34,590 nucleotides of DNA from Ignavibacteria bacterium (GCA_014654705.1 JACVZY010000073.1:1-34590), one strand, 5' to 3'. Counted from the stretch's first letter, positions 8,029 to 17,946 are shown. Notes: generated by a model not told the origin, from the sequence alone. Numbers and translations: made by a program.

Positions 8029-10356
8029 ATGCTCAAATATTTTGTACGCCTCCGCATATCGGTCAAGATTACACTTGCTTTCGTTTGTATTTTAGCAACA
8101 ATGCTGCTTGTCGGGATATATTCCATCCAAAAGAGTATTCAGAACAAGGCGAGCATTGATAATATTTATGAGGATAATCTGGTGCCGATAAACCTGCTTT
8201 CTGACCTTGCAGAAAATTCTCTCTTAATTCGACTGTATATTCGAGACTTATTGTTGGAAAAAATTGTTTTGGGCAATACGCAGAACTATGTTGCGACGAT
8301 TCAAGATCTGTTAGCCAAAGATAATATTCTTATTGATAAATATAAGTCGCATATTTCCAGTCTCGAAGAACAGAGATTGTACGAAAAAATGATAGTAGAA
8401 TTGCAGGAATTAGGCATTGTGCGGGCTGAATTTCTGCAAACGGTCGTTGTCAACAAAGAAGCCGCAATGACTATCCTGCGCAACAGATTGAGAGAGAAAA
8501 ACGAGCAATTTGAAGCAACGATAAATGCCCTCATTCTGGAAAATCGCCGTCAGGCAGAAGACTCTAAAACCGCAATAGAATCCAATATCAACCTTTCAAC
8601 ATCGATAATCATGGGCGGTTCGGTGATAGCCATTTTGACGGCATTGCTTTTTAGCAGCCTTCTGATGCGCACTGTGAATCAACCCCTTGTACACTTAACT
8701 GTAGCAGCCGAAGAGAAAAATTTCCAGAGCGACAATATTACACAACTTGCCGCGCAGTCCGAAGAAATCGGTCATTTGGCGCGATCACTGCAAATGATGT
8801 CTGCATCGGTTGCACAGGGATTACGCCTCAAGCAAGCAATGGAGAGTCTCTTGAGCGAAAAGAACTTTGAGCAAAGTCTGGAAACGCTTACCGACAAGGC
8901 GCAAGAGGTTATGCAAACACGCTTTGCTGCTTTTGCAATGTTCGATAATTCGGGGAATATCACTACATTTTTGAATCGCGGTTTTTCGCAAGAAGAAATC
9001 AGCCGCATTGGTCGTACACCCATGGGGAAGGGACTTCTGGGCTATGCTCATCAAACACAAGCACCCGTGCGTACGGCAGATATTTCCAAACATCAGCATT
9101 CAAATGGTTTTCCGTCCGGACATCCGCCGATGAAGACACTGCTTGCCGTACCAATTATTGATGGAACGGCATCGCTTGGGAATTTGTATGTGTCCGAAAA
9201 GCACGACGGAACTCCATTTACCGAACGCGATGAAGAGTCTTTACAGACCTTATCAAACCTTGCCGCGAAGATAATCTCCGCCCGAAAAAGTGAAGAGTTG
9301 ATTCGCGATCAAAGCGAATATCTTGCACGAAGTGTGAAAGATATTTTGACCACCATTGAACAATTTGCCAATGGTGATTTGACCATTCATCTGCAAGCCG
9401 AGCGTAATGATGATATTTCCTTGCTTTGTAGCGGACTGAATCGTGCAGTGGAGAATTTTCGGAATTTGGTTGTGCAAGCGCAAGCATCCGTTAAACACAG
9501 CAAGCTAGCGGCTTCTGAGATCAACACGGCAACAAGTGAGATGGCAGCAACAACGGAAGAAGAAGCAGCGCAGACTGCACAAATGGCTACATCTATGGAG
9601 GAAATGGCACGTACGATTGCCGACAATGCACACCTTACCTCACGGACAGCAACAATCACGCAATCAAGCGGTCATAATGCCGAAGAAGGTGGCAGAATCG
9701 TTGTACAAACCCTGCAAAAAATGTCGGCAATTTCTGAAATGGTGAACATAACATCAGGAACAGTTCAGCGTTTGGGCGATGCAAGCTCAGAAATCGGAGA
9801 GATTATTTCAGTCATTGACGAAATTGCCGATCAAACCAACCTCCTTGCACTGAACGCTGCCATAGAAGCTGCACGAGCAGGTGAGTCGGGTAAAGGTTTT
9901 GCGGTCGTCGCCGATGAAGTCCGCAAACTCGCTGAGCGCACGACACAAGCCACGAAAAAAATTGCCCAAACCATCACACAAATTCAACGTGAGACCAATA
10001 CTGCCGTTGCGCAGATGCAACAAGGCAAAGCCGAGATGCAAAGCGGTATTGCGCTTGCTGGTGAAGCACAAAAGGCACTTCGTAATATTGTTGAAGCCGG
10101 AAAAGAAGTGGCGACAATGGTGATGCAAGTCGCTATTGCATGTGAGCAGCAAGCCTCAACTTCAAACCAACTTGCACAAAGTGTAGATTCGATGTCTTCT
10201 GTGGTACAGGAATCTGCTGCTGGAATTGCTCAAATAGCGCGTACAGCAGAGCATTTAGACGATATGACCAAAGAAATGCACAAACTGTTGCAAATGTTTT
10301 TTGTGGGTGAGGAGCAAGAATTGGCAATTTTTTCAGAGAAAAAAAGGCTTCGGTAA
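8029..10356 (+). CDS. Chemoreceptor with 4HB-HAMP-GAF-HAMP-signalling architecture
   Basis: 775 residues. TM1 lies near residues 12-35 ([19 protein letters not shown]). A four-helix-bundle periplasmic domain runs to about 185, and TM2 ([20 protein letters not shown]) is followed by HAMP. Residues about 270-425 match a GAF domain ([33 protein letters not shown]). A second HAMP-like unit ([13 protein letters not shown]) then leads to the signalling domain with tip [19 protein letters not shown] near residue 600 and [16 protein letters not shown] after it. It could integrate a periplasmic and a cytoplasmic signal; the ligands are unknown. It sits between the LytTR regulator and its likely kinase, which is unusual for a receptor expected to talk to CheA. 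Start ATG 8029; it ends 26 bp before the kinase gene. Confidence 0.95.
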   Translation: MLKYFVRLRISVKITLAFVCILATMLLVGIYSIQKSIQNKASIDNIYEDNLVPINLLSDLAENSLLIRLYIRDLLLEKIVLGNTQNYVATIQDLLAKDNILIDKYKSHISSLEEQRLYEKMIVELQELGIVRAEFLQTVVVNKEAAMTILRNRLREKNEQFEATINALILENRRQAEDSKTAIESNINLSTSIIMGGSVIAILTALLFSSLLMRTVNQPLVHLTVAAEEKNFQSDNITQLAAQSEEIGHLARSLQMMSASVAQGLRLKQAMESLLSEKNFEQSLETLTDKAQEVMQTRFAAFAMFDNSGNITTFLNRGFSQEEISRIGRTPMGKGLLGYAHQTQAPVRTADISKHQHSNGFPSGHPPMKTLLAVPIIDGTASLGNLYVSEKHDGTPFTERDEESLQTLSNLAAKIISARKSEELIRDQSEYLARSVKDILTTIEQFANGDLTIHLQAERNDDISLLCSGLNRAVENFRNLVVQAQASVKHSKLAASEINTATSEMAATTEEEAAQTAQMATSMEEMARTIADNAHLTSRTATITQSSGHNAEEGGRIVVQTLQKMSAISEMVNITSGTVQRLGDASSEIGEIISVIDEIADQTNLLALNAAIEAARAGESGKGFAVVADEVRKLAERTTQATKKIAQTITQIQRETNTAVAQMQQGKAEMQSGIALAGEAQKALRNIVEAGKEVATMVMQVAIACEQQASTSNQLAQSVDSMSSVVQESAAGIAQIARTAEHLDDMTKEMHKLLQMFFVGEEQELAIFSEKKRLR

Positions 10357-10382
10357 AGTTTAATTACGAGAAAAGATTATTG

Positions 10383-12440
10383 ATGAATACTTCCCTCGCT
10401 TTTGTGGGCTGCCCCCGATGTAGCCGTTTCTTTCGACAAGCAATGCGGCACGTCTTGGTGGCAGTAATCATGATGCTGTCTTGCGAAATTACCGCAGCAC
10501 GGGGAAACTATACACAGATACAATCGGCAGCGCAGGCAGACTCCTTACAACGGCTTTTAGCAGGAGTGCTGCCCGATACTCTTCGTGTGGAGATATTGAA
10601 TCATCTTTCGCGGTACCATTGGCGAATACGGTCGAATTTGGACTCTGCATTTTTATACGCCGACAGCGCAAAACGTCTTGCTTCGAGCGTTGGATTTCTG
10701 CGAGGACAGGCTCAGGCTCTTATAAATATTGGCATAATTCATAATTTCTGGGGAAAGGATTCGGCGGCGGTGCAATATTATAGTGCCGCGTTGCCGTTCT
10801 ACGAGCGATTACAGGACACAGCGGGCATAGTGAAGGTCTATAATGCCTTGGGCGATAACTTTGGTTCGTTACAGCGTCAGTACGCCAAGGGCATGAAATA
10901 TCTGCTTATGGCAATTAAACTTTGCGAGGAGTCGCACGATACAATCGCGATTCATGCACCTCTTTCCAATATAGCCTACTTATATATTATGCACGGCGAC
11001 TACCCTAAAGCATTGGAGTATTTTGAGAAATCTCTCCGCTTCAATATCCAATTACGGGACAGTTTGGGCATCGCAATTTGCCTCGCAAATATAGGAAAGA
11101 TGTATTGCGCTCTCCACCGCGAAGATATTGCGGTACCATACTATGAACAAGCATTGCCTATTTTTGAACATATCGGTAACCAGCATCAGATTGCGTTGGT
11201 GTGTTTAGCATTGGGAAATATCCGCCTAACTCTGGGAGAACCTCAACAAGCAAGGATATATTTCAACCGAGCGGATCATTTAAGTGCAAAGCGGCAGGAT
11301 AATGTGTACCTCACTATCGCTTTGTGCTTAGCTTTTGCAAAGCTACACCTCTACAACAAGCATTTTGGCAATGCATTGGATTATGCACGTCGCGCACATA
11401 CCATTACACTGAAGTTACATAACACGCTGCTGGACCAGCAGGAAGCATTAGAGATTATGTCGCGGTGTTATGATTCATTAGGTCAGAGTGCAAAAGCCTT
11501 CCAATACTATCGTGCGGCTATGAATGTTCGTGATTCGATTCAGAATGAAATCTATATTCGACAGGCAAACGATATACGAGAACAGTACGAGTTTGAGAAA
11601 AAAAACAAAGAAATTGCGCTATTAAGTGTGGAAGCCGAACTCCGCACAACGGAATTGCAACGAAAGCGGACGGAATGGTGGCTTTTAGTGGTGAGTTTGC
11701 TGTTTTCTGTTGCGATTGCGACACGTGCGGTACAGCTCTATCGCGAGAAGAAAAAAGTTGCCGAAGATTTAACGACAAAAAATATATTTTTAGAGTACAA
11801 AACTCAGATTCAGGAAGTGGAATCGCAGCTTGCGCCACATTTTTTGTTTAACAGCCTTTCGGCGCTTGGGGGATTGATTGCGAGAAATGCGAAGGAAGAG
11901 GCAACGGAATTTCTCGAAAATTTGGCACTGACGTACCGATATGTTCTCACACACAAGCAGCAAAATTTGGTAACGCTGGAGGCAGAATTAGATTTTGTGC
12001 AGGCATATATGTATCTTTTTACGACACGGTTCAACGAGGGGTTACAAGTTCATATTGACATTGACCGTGCATTTATTCATCATTATCTTCCGCCGATGAC
12101 GCTGCAACTATTGGTGGAAAACGCGATTAAGCACAATATCGCAAGCACGTGGCAACCATTACGTCTGGTCATTCAAACGGAAAGGCAAAACGGCGCAATG
12201 AATTTGGTAGTACGCAACAATCTACAAGCCCGCACACCAAGTATGGGCTATAAGGCAATGATGAGTATGAGCAGAGAGTTTCGGCGAACTATGCAACACG
12301 AAGAATCAACGAACGTAGGCTTACACAATCTCGCTACACGCTACCGCATCCACGCACAGCGCCTACCGACCATTGAACAAACGGAGACAGAGTTTATCGT
12401 TACCGTACCGCTATTGGCAGAAGAAGAAATTGTCATGTGA
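10383..12440 (+). CDS. TPR-containing LytS-type sensor histidine kinase
   Basis: About 685 residues. A signal-anchor or signal peptide lies near residues 20-40 (VLVAVIMMLSCEITAARG). Six or so TPR units follow (about 60-390; for example YPKALEYFEKSLRFNIQLRD), then a coiled coil and one membrane helix near 433-455 (WWLLVVSLLFSVAIATRAV). The kinase is of the His_kinase type: PHFLFNSLSALGGLI with the phosphoacceptor His near residue 484, and LLVENAIKHN as the N box near 575. The G box region (NVGLHNLATRY) is present but short, as usual in this class. The TPR part would be outside the membrane and sense a protein or peptide. The natural partner is the LytTR regulator at 7090. Start: ATG 10383; one codon upstream a TTG is also in frame. 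Confidence 0.93.
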   Translation: MNTSLAFVGCPRCSRFFRQAMRHVLVAVIMMLSCEITAARGNYTQIQSAAQADSLQRLLAGVLPDTLRVEILNHLSRYHWRIRSNLDSAFLYADSAKRLASSVGFLRGQAQALINIGIIHNFWGKDSAAVQYYSAALPFYERLQDTAGIVKVYNALGDNFGSLQRQYAKGMKYLLMAIKLCEESHDTIAIHAPLSNIAYLYIMHGDYPKALEYFEKSLRFNIQLRDSLGIAICLANIGKMYCALHREDIAVPYYEQALPIFEHIGNQHQIALVCLALGNIRLTLGEPQQARIYFNRADHLSAKRQDNVYLTIALCLAFAKLHLYNKHFGNALDYARRAHTITLKLHNTLLDQQEALEIMSRCYDSLGQSAKAFQYYRAAMNVRDSIQNEIYIRQANDIREQYEFEKKNKEIALLSVEAELRTTELQRKRTEWWLLVVSLLFSVAIATRAVQLYREKKKVAEDLTTKNIFLEYKTQIQEVESQLAPHFLFNSLSALGGLIARNAKEEATEFLENLALTYRYVLTHKQQNLVTLEAELDFVQAYMYLFTTRFNEGLQVHIDIDRAFIHHYLPPMTLQLLVENAIKHNIASTWQPLRLVIQTERQNGAMNLVVRNNLQARTPSMGYKAMMSMSREFRRTMQHEESTNVGLHNLATRYRIHAQRLPTIEQTETEFIVTVPLLAEEEIVM

Positions 12441-12523
12441 GCGTGATGTTCTGCTTCGTCGGTGCGCAAACTGCGGGTGCGGCTGCTCCGCTCGTTGTGG
12501 GCGCTATTTTCCAAGTCGGTGGA

Positions 12524-12540
12524 ATTGGCATTATGCCAAT
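12524..12540. repeat. 17-bp perfect palindrome (possible parS, operator or element end)
   Basis: ATTGGCAT-T-ATGCCAAT is perfectly symmetric around one T. It lies between the kinase stop (12440) and the convergent parB stop (12617), where no gene is supported. It shares the centre style (ATTAT) with the palindrome at 14383-14395 on the other side of parAB. That makes it a candidate centromere-like ParB site, or a site at the left end of the plasmid-like block. It is not followed by a T-run, so it is a poor intrinsic terminator. Confidence 0.6.
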
Positions 12541-12616
12541 AGGCGCACAAAAAACATTTTCATCCACCAGTACCGATATTTATCGCATTCCCGTTTTACC
12601 ATGGATTGCTATTAGT

Positions 12617-13399
12617 TTAGGTGGAATGTTTTAATTTTTTTGCCGACTTCTTTGTTTGTAGTACAGTCCGCAAAAGTGCTAAGACTTCTTCTTGTTCTTC
12701 CTGGCTCGCGCGATTTAGTTCTTGCAAAAGTTTTTGTGCTGTACTCATAACAGTTGATAATTTCTTTGAATCCGTAAACGTTACATTGTAACGATTATTT
12801 TTTTTGCCCGCTATTCCCTCCGCTATTGCATCTCGTGTGCGCTTCACCTGAACCTTCACGGCGCTCACAGATTGCCCTGTTTCTCGTGCGACTTGCTCTA
12901 ATGTTAAGCTTGTATCATTTTTACTTTTGCGCCCGGCTTGTGGTAAAACATCAGGATTTAAGAAACGCTCTTCAAAATCAGGATACAACGTTTTATACAA
13001 ACGAATTTTTTGCTCATTGCTTAGTTGCCGCCGAATTAAATTATCCTTCACCAAGAATCCACGCTCTTCTTCATAGGAAAGGTCTTCCAAAACATACTGT
13101 ACGGGAACGGTTTCATAACCAAGGGTTTTTGCTACCCGAAGACGATTATGCCCAGCCAATAACGTTCCATCTTCTTTTGCAATGAGCGGCACAATAATAC
13201 CCCGCTCTTCAATATCTTTTTTTAGCTGCTCAAAATACTCAGCAGTCTCCTCAATAAAATATTTTTTATTAAGCGCGTTATCTTTAAGCGAATATACGGA
13301 AACACGTTCAATGTCTGAAGTTTTTATACCCTTCAAACGGTCTGCACTTTTGGAAGCGATTGAACTAACGCTTTTCAGGAAAGAGCCTGTTTTAGCCAT
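12617..13399 (-). CDS. parB: ParB-family partition protein
   Basis: About 260 residues from ATG 13399. An N-terminal ParB/Sulfiredoxin-like domain (about 40-140) contains the conserved signature GHNRLRVAKTLG within IAKEDGTLLAGHNR, and a second block DLSYEEERGFLVKDNLIRRQ. A helix-turn-helix region follows (LTLEQVARETGQSVSAVKVQ), then a Lys-rich C-terminus. It would bind a centromere-like site and activate ParA. The start overlaps the parA stop by 8 bp (ATGGCTAA), showing translational coupling. The frame also extends to a TTG at 13426, but the ATG fits the overlap better. Being coupled to ParA and beside a Toprim-helicase gene points to a plasmid-type rather than chromosomal Par system, by inference. 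Confidence 0.9.
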   Translation of the reverse strand: MAKTGSFLKSVSSIASKSADRLKGIKTSDIERVSVYSLKDNALNKKYFIEETAEYFEQLKKDIEERGIIVPLIAKEDGTLLAGHNRLRVAKTLGYETVPVQYVLEDLSYEEERGFLVKDNLIRRQLSNEQKIRLYKTLYPDFEERFLNPDVLPQAGRKSKNDTSLTLEQVARETGQSVSAVKVQVKRTRDAIAEGIAGKKNNRYNVTFTDSKKLSTVMSTAQKLLQELNRASQEEQEEVLALLRTVLQTKKSAKKLKHST

Positions 13400-14216
13400 T
13401 GTGTGTACTCTCCTTTTCGTTCTCAATTTTTTCTCTTTTTAGTATTTCATCAACAAGTGCAGAATAATCCCAAGCCCCTTGTTTGTTTGGCGCATATTGA
13501 AAAATATCTTTATCACTGGCAGTTGCTTCTTTCAATGTAACCGTATCGCGTATGCGAGTGTGAAAAACGACATTAGGAAATTTCTCCTCAAGATACATTA
13601 CGCAATCCTTTGCAATGGCAACCTTCGGTTTGAAAAGTGTGATAATAACTCCGGTAATACGCAGACGCGAGTTTACACGCTTGGATATTATTTGGTCAAT
13701 TCGGTTTATGATTGAATCTAAGCCCTGCAATGAAAGTGGCTCGGCAATAACAGGAATATACACCTCGGTTGCTACCGCTAGAGCATTAGTAACACGAGTA
13801 TCCATTGCAGGAGGGCAATCAATGAATATATAATCATATTGGTCTTTAATTTCTTCCAATGCGTGTTTCAACCGAAATTCACGCATATCCCAATTCGCGG
13901 CGGCGGCTTGTGCTTCGACTGTATTCAAAGACTCCGCACCCGGCACTAAAGAAACACCATTGGTACATTTAATCATGACATCTTTGATGGATTTTGTTTC
14001 GCAAAGCACTTCATACAGGCTTTTCTTGCCGTCTTTGGGAAAACCAAAACAAGTTGTCAAATTTGCTTGACCATCAGCATCAATAAGCAATACTCGTTTT
14101 CCCCTCCTTGCAAGACCAGCCCCGATATTTAAGACTGATGTAGTCTTGGCTACACCACCTTTATTGTTTACAACGGCAATAATTTTTGCCTCTTTTGTTG
14201 CTGCTTTTGTAGGCAT
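13392..14216 (-). CDS. parA: ParA-family partition ATPase
   Basis: 274 residues. The deviant Walker A motif KGGVAKTTS sits at about residues 18-26, followed by LLIDADGQANLT (motif A') and DYIFIDCPPAMDT (Walker B). This is the standard ParA/Soj layout. There is no long N-terminal HTH extension, so it is of the short type (like Soj or type Ib). It moves DNA cargo over the nucleoid together with ParB. It is the first gene of the parAB pair. The 170 bp upstream carry a nested inverted repeat (14360-14410) that could be its operator or the centromere. Confidence 0.95.
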   Translation of the reverse strand: MPTKAATKEAKIIAVVNNKGGVAKTTSVLNIGAGLARRGKRVLLIDADGQANLTTCFGFPKDGKKSLYEVLCETKSIKDVMIKCTNGVSLVPGAESLNTVEAQAAAANWDMREFRLKHALEEIKDQYDYIFIDCPPAMDTRVTNALAVATEVYIPVIAEPLSLQGLDSIINRIDQIISKRVNSRLRITGVIITLFKPKVAIAKDCVMYLEEKFPNVVFHTRIRDTVTLKEATASDKDIFQYAPNKQGAWDYSALVDEILKREKIENEKESTHNG

Positions 14217-14359
14217 ACTGTATCAGAAATAGTGAAAATATATAGTAGTTGAGTTCTAACGTATCGTTGTATGGAGTCTCCCCACAGCATAGACAAACTC
14301 TTGTTCATCATGTATTGCAGGGCAAAATTACATCTTTTTTCATCGTCATTTGTGCAAAT

Positions 14360-14410
14360 TTTGTGCAGGAAGTTCGTAGTAAGAGTATTATACTCCACTT
14401 CCTGCACAAA
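14360..14410. repeat. Nested inverted repeat (cruciform-like) upstream of parA
   Basis: TTTGTGCAGGAAGT at 14360-14373 pairs perfectly with ACTTCCTGCACAAA at 14397-14410. The 23-base loop holds a second perfect palindrome GAGTAT-T-ATACTC (14383-14395). The TTTGTGCA motif also occurs once more just to the left, at 14350-14357. The site overlaps the last codons of the Toprim-helicase gene (stop 14388) and lies about 150 bp before parA. It may be a terminator for the helicase gene, a ParB site or a replication/recombination site. Confidence 0.75.
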
Positions 14411-17400
14411 TGTCTTCGTAGTGCAATACTCGTCGTTCCTCAGCTTCATCATACAACCGTGCTTCGTTCTTCGCTCGTTCCATAAATTGTGCTGTGTACC
14501 TCACGCCATCCACACCGTATTCGCTTACAAATTCCGCCAGCGTCTTGCGTTTTAGTTCTTTGCCGTCGTTGTCAAACGTATAATGCCCGCTAAAGCGCGT
14601 GCCGTTCTCAGTTTTCACGCGTTCCCGCACATACCGCACGTGGAACAGTGCGTCCGTAAGTTCGCCTGCCCTCTGCTGCGTCAAACGGAACATGAACCCC
14701 GTGTAGGCGTTCGCACGGTCGGCAATTTCTTTCTTGGTGCGAATGGCGTTCGGGATGTGCCGTTGTGTACCGTCTGCGTTCGTGAGGGCGCAGCCGATTT
14801 CTGCCGTGCTCGTTATCAAACGGCGTATTTCTTCTTCCCGCCGCAGTTTTTCGCGGTCGTGTTTGCTGAGGATGCTGTCGGTCAGACCTGCGAGGCTAAT
14901 CGCCTCGCGCTGCTTTATTGCCAAACGCTCGGTGAACGAAGCCCACTTACGCGGGTCTTTGTTCGTGCGGACAAGATGGAGTGCTTCCGTATGGTCAAAG
15001 CCCAGGGTGCGGGCTTCGGAGTAATAGCGCACAAGAGTTTCGGTGCGTTGTTCGCGGAGAAGGGCAGCAAAATTCGTGAGAATGGCTGTGGTCTCCGGGT
15101 GTTGTTTCATAAAGGGAAGCAAACTTTCGGGACAAATGGTTGGTAACGTGTCCTTGAGTGCTTTGGAACGAGAAAGGGTGTTTAGTGCCGCAAGGAAGTA
15201 GGCGGTCTTGTGTTCGAGCAAGTTCAAAACCGTTTCTTCGTTGTGGAGTGTCTCCCGCTTTTCTTCCTCGCGGACTTCTTTAACAATCTCAGGAGAAAGA
15301 AGTCCGCCGGGCTTCGATATGGGTTCATCCACGATGCGCACAAAGCCATATCCTTCCAGCGCTTTGGCAACATCGTCCGGTGTTTTCATCGTCAGTCGGA
15401 GGGTGTGAATACGGTACATAATCGCACATTCATCGGTTGACCAGCGATTGTTGTTGGTGTTAAAGTGCAGCATCGTGTCCTGAAGGCGTGATGTGCTTTT
15501 GCGTCCCACGCCGCAGTCGGCGGTGTGATTGCGTCCGTGGGCAGCATTGAACGCCTCGGCAACCATCTCGGCGGATAAAAGCGTTTGCAGAAAATGATGC
15601 TGTTCGTTGAAGAGTGGTACTTGATTATTGGTTGCGTGCTTGCGTGGTATTTGCTTGCTTGTTCCTTGGGTTTTGGAAGAGAAGAGCATGACATCAATGG
15701 CATCCGCCTTGCGAAAACGGTTTGCCACCTGAATAATCGTGTCCTCGTTTTTTTCATCGAGCATGAGGATTTGTACTCGTCCCGTGTTGAGGATATTCAC
15801 GCCACAATCCAGAACACTGGTCGTCAGAATCACGCGGCGTGTGAAGCGGCTTTGTTCGGTTGCCGAGCGGTATTCGGGCGAGGTGTCCATCGTGTCGCGG
15901 GTAACAATATCCACGTCGTTGTCGGCAATGCCAGACTTCAGGAGCAGTATTTTGGTGCGCTTGAGCAGTTTTTTGCTGTTGACGTTGAGGAGAATCGTGG
16001 TTGAAGGATGTTCATTGAGCGTGGTGAGAATCGTGTCAATCACGGTTTCCTCACGTTTGTCGTAGGCGCATTGCTGAAAGCGGAGCGGTCGTTTTTGTTG
16101 CACGTCCACATCGCAGTAGGTAAAATTGAGCGGCGCTTCATGGAAGAGAAGTTCGGGTGTCGCACTGAGGCACAGTGTTCGGTGTGCTTGTTTGATAAGG
16201 CGGAGCATGGTGCGCATAGCAGGGGTGCGATAATCGTAATCGCAAACGAGCTTGTGCATTTCGTCCACCACGAGAAGTGTCGTCGGTTCGCTAATCACAT
16301 CCAGAAGCCGCGCTGCAGAATCATAAACGCTGACGATAACGCAGGTGTCTAAGGGCGCATCGGCATACAGACGGTGAAGGTCGCTTTCGTTACCGGTGAT
16401 GACGATGGGCTTCAAGTCGCTGTATTCATTCTTGATTTGTTCTGCCATCGCCACGGTCGGCACGGCAAGGACGGTGACACCACCTGTTTTTCGGTGATGT
16501 TCAGGTGCAATGTGGCGTAAGACGGTATAGGTTTTCCCGCATCCGGTTGGAGCGCGAAGAACGAGGCGGGAAGCGGATTCCAAAAGGTTCGTGAGAGCTT
16601 TGAGCGCGGGCTTCTCGTCGGAGAGTTTGCAGTGAACAGAAAGCTGCCACGCAGGAATAGCATATCCGTTATCAGCATCGCCGGATTTGGAGAGCGTGAT
16701 GCAACGGAGCGGAGCAGGGGAGAGGAGCGCGTTTTTCAGTTCGGTATCAAAGCCGTATGTGCAGACGTAATCAGCAAGGTCATTGAGTGCGGGCTTGGGA
16801 GCGTCCTTTGTTTCTTGGCGCTGTAAGCGGGGGAGTGTACAAATGCAATGGTGAATAGAAGCGCCATGCTGAGAAAGAGCGTTATGCTGAACAATCCCCC
16901 GTTCCCCCTTTGACAAGGGGGCGAAGACAGTGCTGTTACTCAGCGAAGTGCTCAGTTTTTGTGCGGCATTGATACCCGCAAAGTCGGTATCAAAAACCAC
17001 ATTCACACTATTACCATTTTCCTGCAAGCGCTTCACAATGCTTGGCAACAAGCGGTGCTGCACACCGCCCAGCGTAAAAGCGTTATAGCCTTTTGCCAAG
17101 AGTATCAAACAATCCTTTATTCCCTCGACGATGTACGCAGATTCATTCGGTCTGAGTTCGTTCAGTCCCAGCGCAAACTTGACTTCGGCGGTATAGTCGT
17201 TCAGCTTCAGGTGAAAGTTTTTGGAGCGGTGGGGAAAAGGCGAGTGTGTTTCTGCGCTAAAGTAGCAATAGCCGTAGTAATTCCCATCCGCGCTTGGCAC
17301 AACGAGTGTGAATCGTGCTTCGTGTGTCCCGCCGTAGAATGTGCCTTTGGCAGACACGCCTTCATCGGTGTAGGAGCGCAAAGCGCGTATGCCGAAACGC

Positions 17401-17897
17401 TCCAAAAGTTCGCGTGTGATAAATCCGCCGGAAATCCGTGCAAGTGTTTCCAGTTCAACGGAAGTAAAGTTGGCGAGTTCAAGTGCGGTAACACGGTAGC
17501 GCTTGGTTGCTTGGTTATTTGTTACTTGTCGTTTGGTTCTTGATTCTGTAACCGTTCTTCTTTCGGCTTTATATGTATGACCACTTTCGCTTTCATCCTT
17601 CAGTTCTATTGCATAGAGCTGTGCGGCATAACGGATTTGAGCTTCAAAGGTGGTATAACCGAACCCGTGCAAAAGGGCAGTAAACGTACCGCCGTCACCG
17701 GATGCGAAGTCTTTGAAACAGACTTCACCTTTAGGATTGCGATAAATAGAGAAGTTTTTCTTGCGGGCATCTGTGCGGAACGGGGAAACGGTGCGTTCAC
17801 CAACGGTAAAGCCGAAGTCATGGAAGATGCGGGAACCGCCGTCGGCGGTGAGGATGCTGCGGTAGGCAGCAGTGAACGAGAGAGAAGCGCCAGTCAT
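14388..17897 (-). CDS. Primase/Toprim-SF2 helicase fusion, probable replication protein
   Basis: About 1169 residues from ATG 17897 (the frame stays open to a GTG at 17945). Residues about 20-100 resemble the N-terminal zone of plasmid and phage primases (SPFRTDARKKNFSIYRN, FKDFASGDGG) but lack a CHC2 cysteine set. A Toprim domain follows: YIVEGIKDCL near 255 and VVFDTDFAGINAA near 300, with its acidic residues intact. Then comes an SF2 helicase: Walker A APTGCGKT near 448, Walker B DEMH near 543, SATPE near 576 and motif VI QVANRFRKAD near 721. The last about 400 residues are helical, charged and unrecognised. The helicase motifs recall the origin-binding (UL9-like) group. It probably opens the origin and primes replication of the element. 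A REP-like palindrome is inserted in frame at 16904-16921. Confidence 0.88.
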   Translation of the reverse strand: MTGASLSFTAAYRSILTADGGSRIFHDFGFTVGERTVSPFRTDARKKNFSIYRNPKGEVCFKDFASGDGGTFTALLHGFGYTTFEAQIRYAAQLYAIELKDESESGHTYKAERRTVTESRTKRQVTNNQATKRYRVTALELANFTSVELETLARISGGFITRELLERFGIRALRSYTDEGVSAKGTFYGGTHEARFTLVVPSADGNYYGYCYFSAETHSPFPHRSKNFHLKLNDYTAEVKFALGLNELRPNESAYIVEGIKDCLILLAKGYNAFTLGGVQHRLLPSIVKRLQENGNSVNVVFDTDFAGINAAQKLSTSLSNSTVFAPLSKGERGIVQHNALSQHGASIHHCICTLPRLQRQETKDAPKPALNDLADYVCTYGFDTELKNALLSPAPLRCITLSKSGDADNGYAIPAWQLSVHCKLSDEKPALKALTNLLESASRLVLRAPTGCGKTYTVLRHIAPEHHRKTGGVTVLAVPTVAMAEQIKNEYSDLKPIVITGNESDLHRLYADAPLDTCVIVSVYDSAARLLDVISEPTTLLVVDEMHKLVCDYDYRTPAMRTMLRLIKQAHRTLCLSATPELLFHEAPLNFTYCDVDVQQKRPLRFQQCAYDKREETVIDTILTTLNEHPSTTILLNVNSKKLLKRTKILLLKSGIADNDVDIVTRDTMDTSPEYRSATEQSRFTRRVILTTSVLDCGVNILNTGRVQILMLDEKNEDTIIQVANRFRKADAIDVMLFSSKTQGTSKQIPRKHATNNQVPLFNEQHHFLQTLLSAEMVAEAFNAAHGRNHTADCGVGRKSTSRLQDTMLHFNTNNNRWSTDECAIMYRIHTLRLTMKTPDDVAKALEGYGFVRIVDEPISKPGGLLSPEIVKEVREEEKRETLHNEETVLNLLEHKTAYFLAALNTLSRSKALKDTLPTICPESLLPFMKQHPETTAILTNFAALLREQRTETLVRYYSEARTLGFDHTEALHLVRTNKDPRKWASFTERLAIKQREAISLAGLTDSILSKHDREKLRREEEIRRLITSTAEIGCALTNADGTQRHIPNAIRTKKEIADRANAYTGFMFRLTQQRAGELTDALFHVRYVRERVKTENGTRFSGHYTFDNDGKELKRKTLAEFVSEYGVDGVRYTAQFMERAKNEARLYDEAEERRVLHYEDICAGSGV
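16904..16921. repeat. GC-rich palindrome inserted in frame in the helicase gene
   Basis: CCCCCTT-TGAC-AAGGGGG forms a 7-bp stem. On the coding strand it reads APLSKGERG, followed by a low-complexity His/Gln/Cys stretch up to about LPRLQRQ. The segment lies between the Toprim and helicase domains, where an insertion would be tolerated. It looks like a dispersed palindromic element that has become part of a protein linker. Confidence 0.55.
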
Positions 17898-17946
17898 GGA
17901 GAAGGAAGTAGGGCGCGTACAAAGAGGACAAAGCGAGGGACACACA

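Noticed and set aside
12437-12634. Open frame of 65 codons (GTG start) between the kinase and parB
   Set aside because: It overlaps both neighbours, contains the 17-bp palindrome and has no ribosome binding site or recognised motif; I treat the region as non-coding.
14583-17543. Many plus-strand frames of 60-194 codons opposite the helicase gene
   Set aside because: All are shadows of the 1169-codon minus-strand gene with clear helicase and Toprim motifs.
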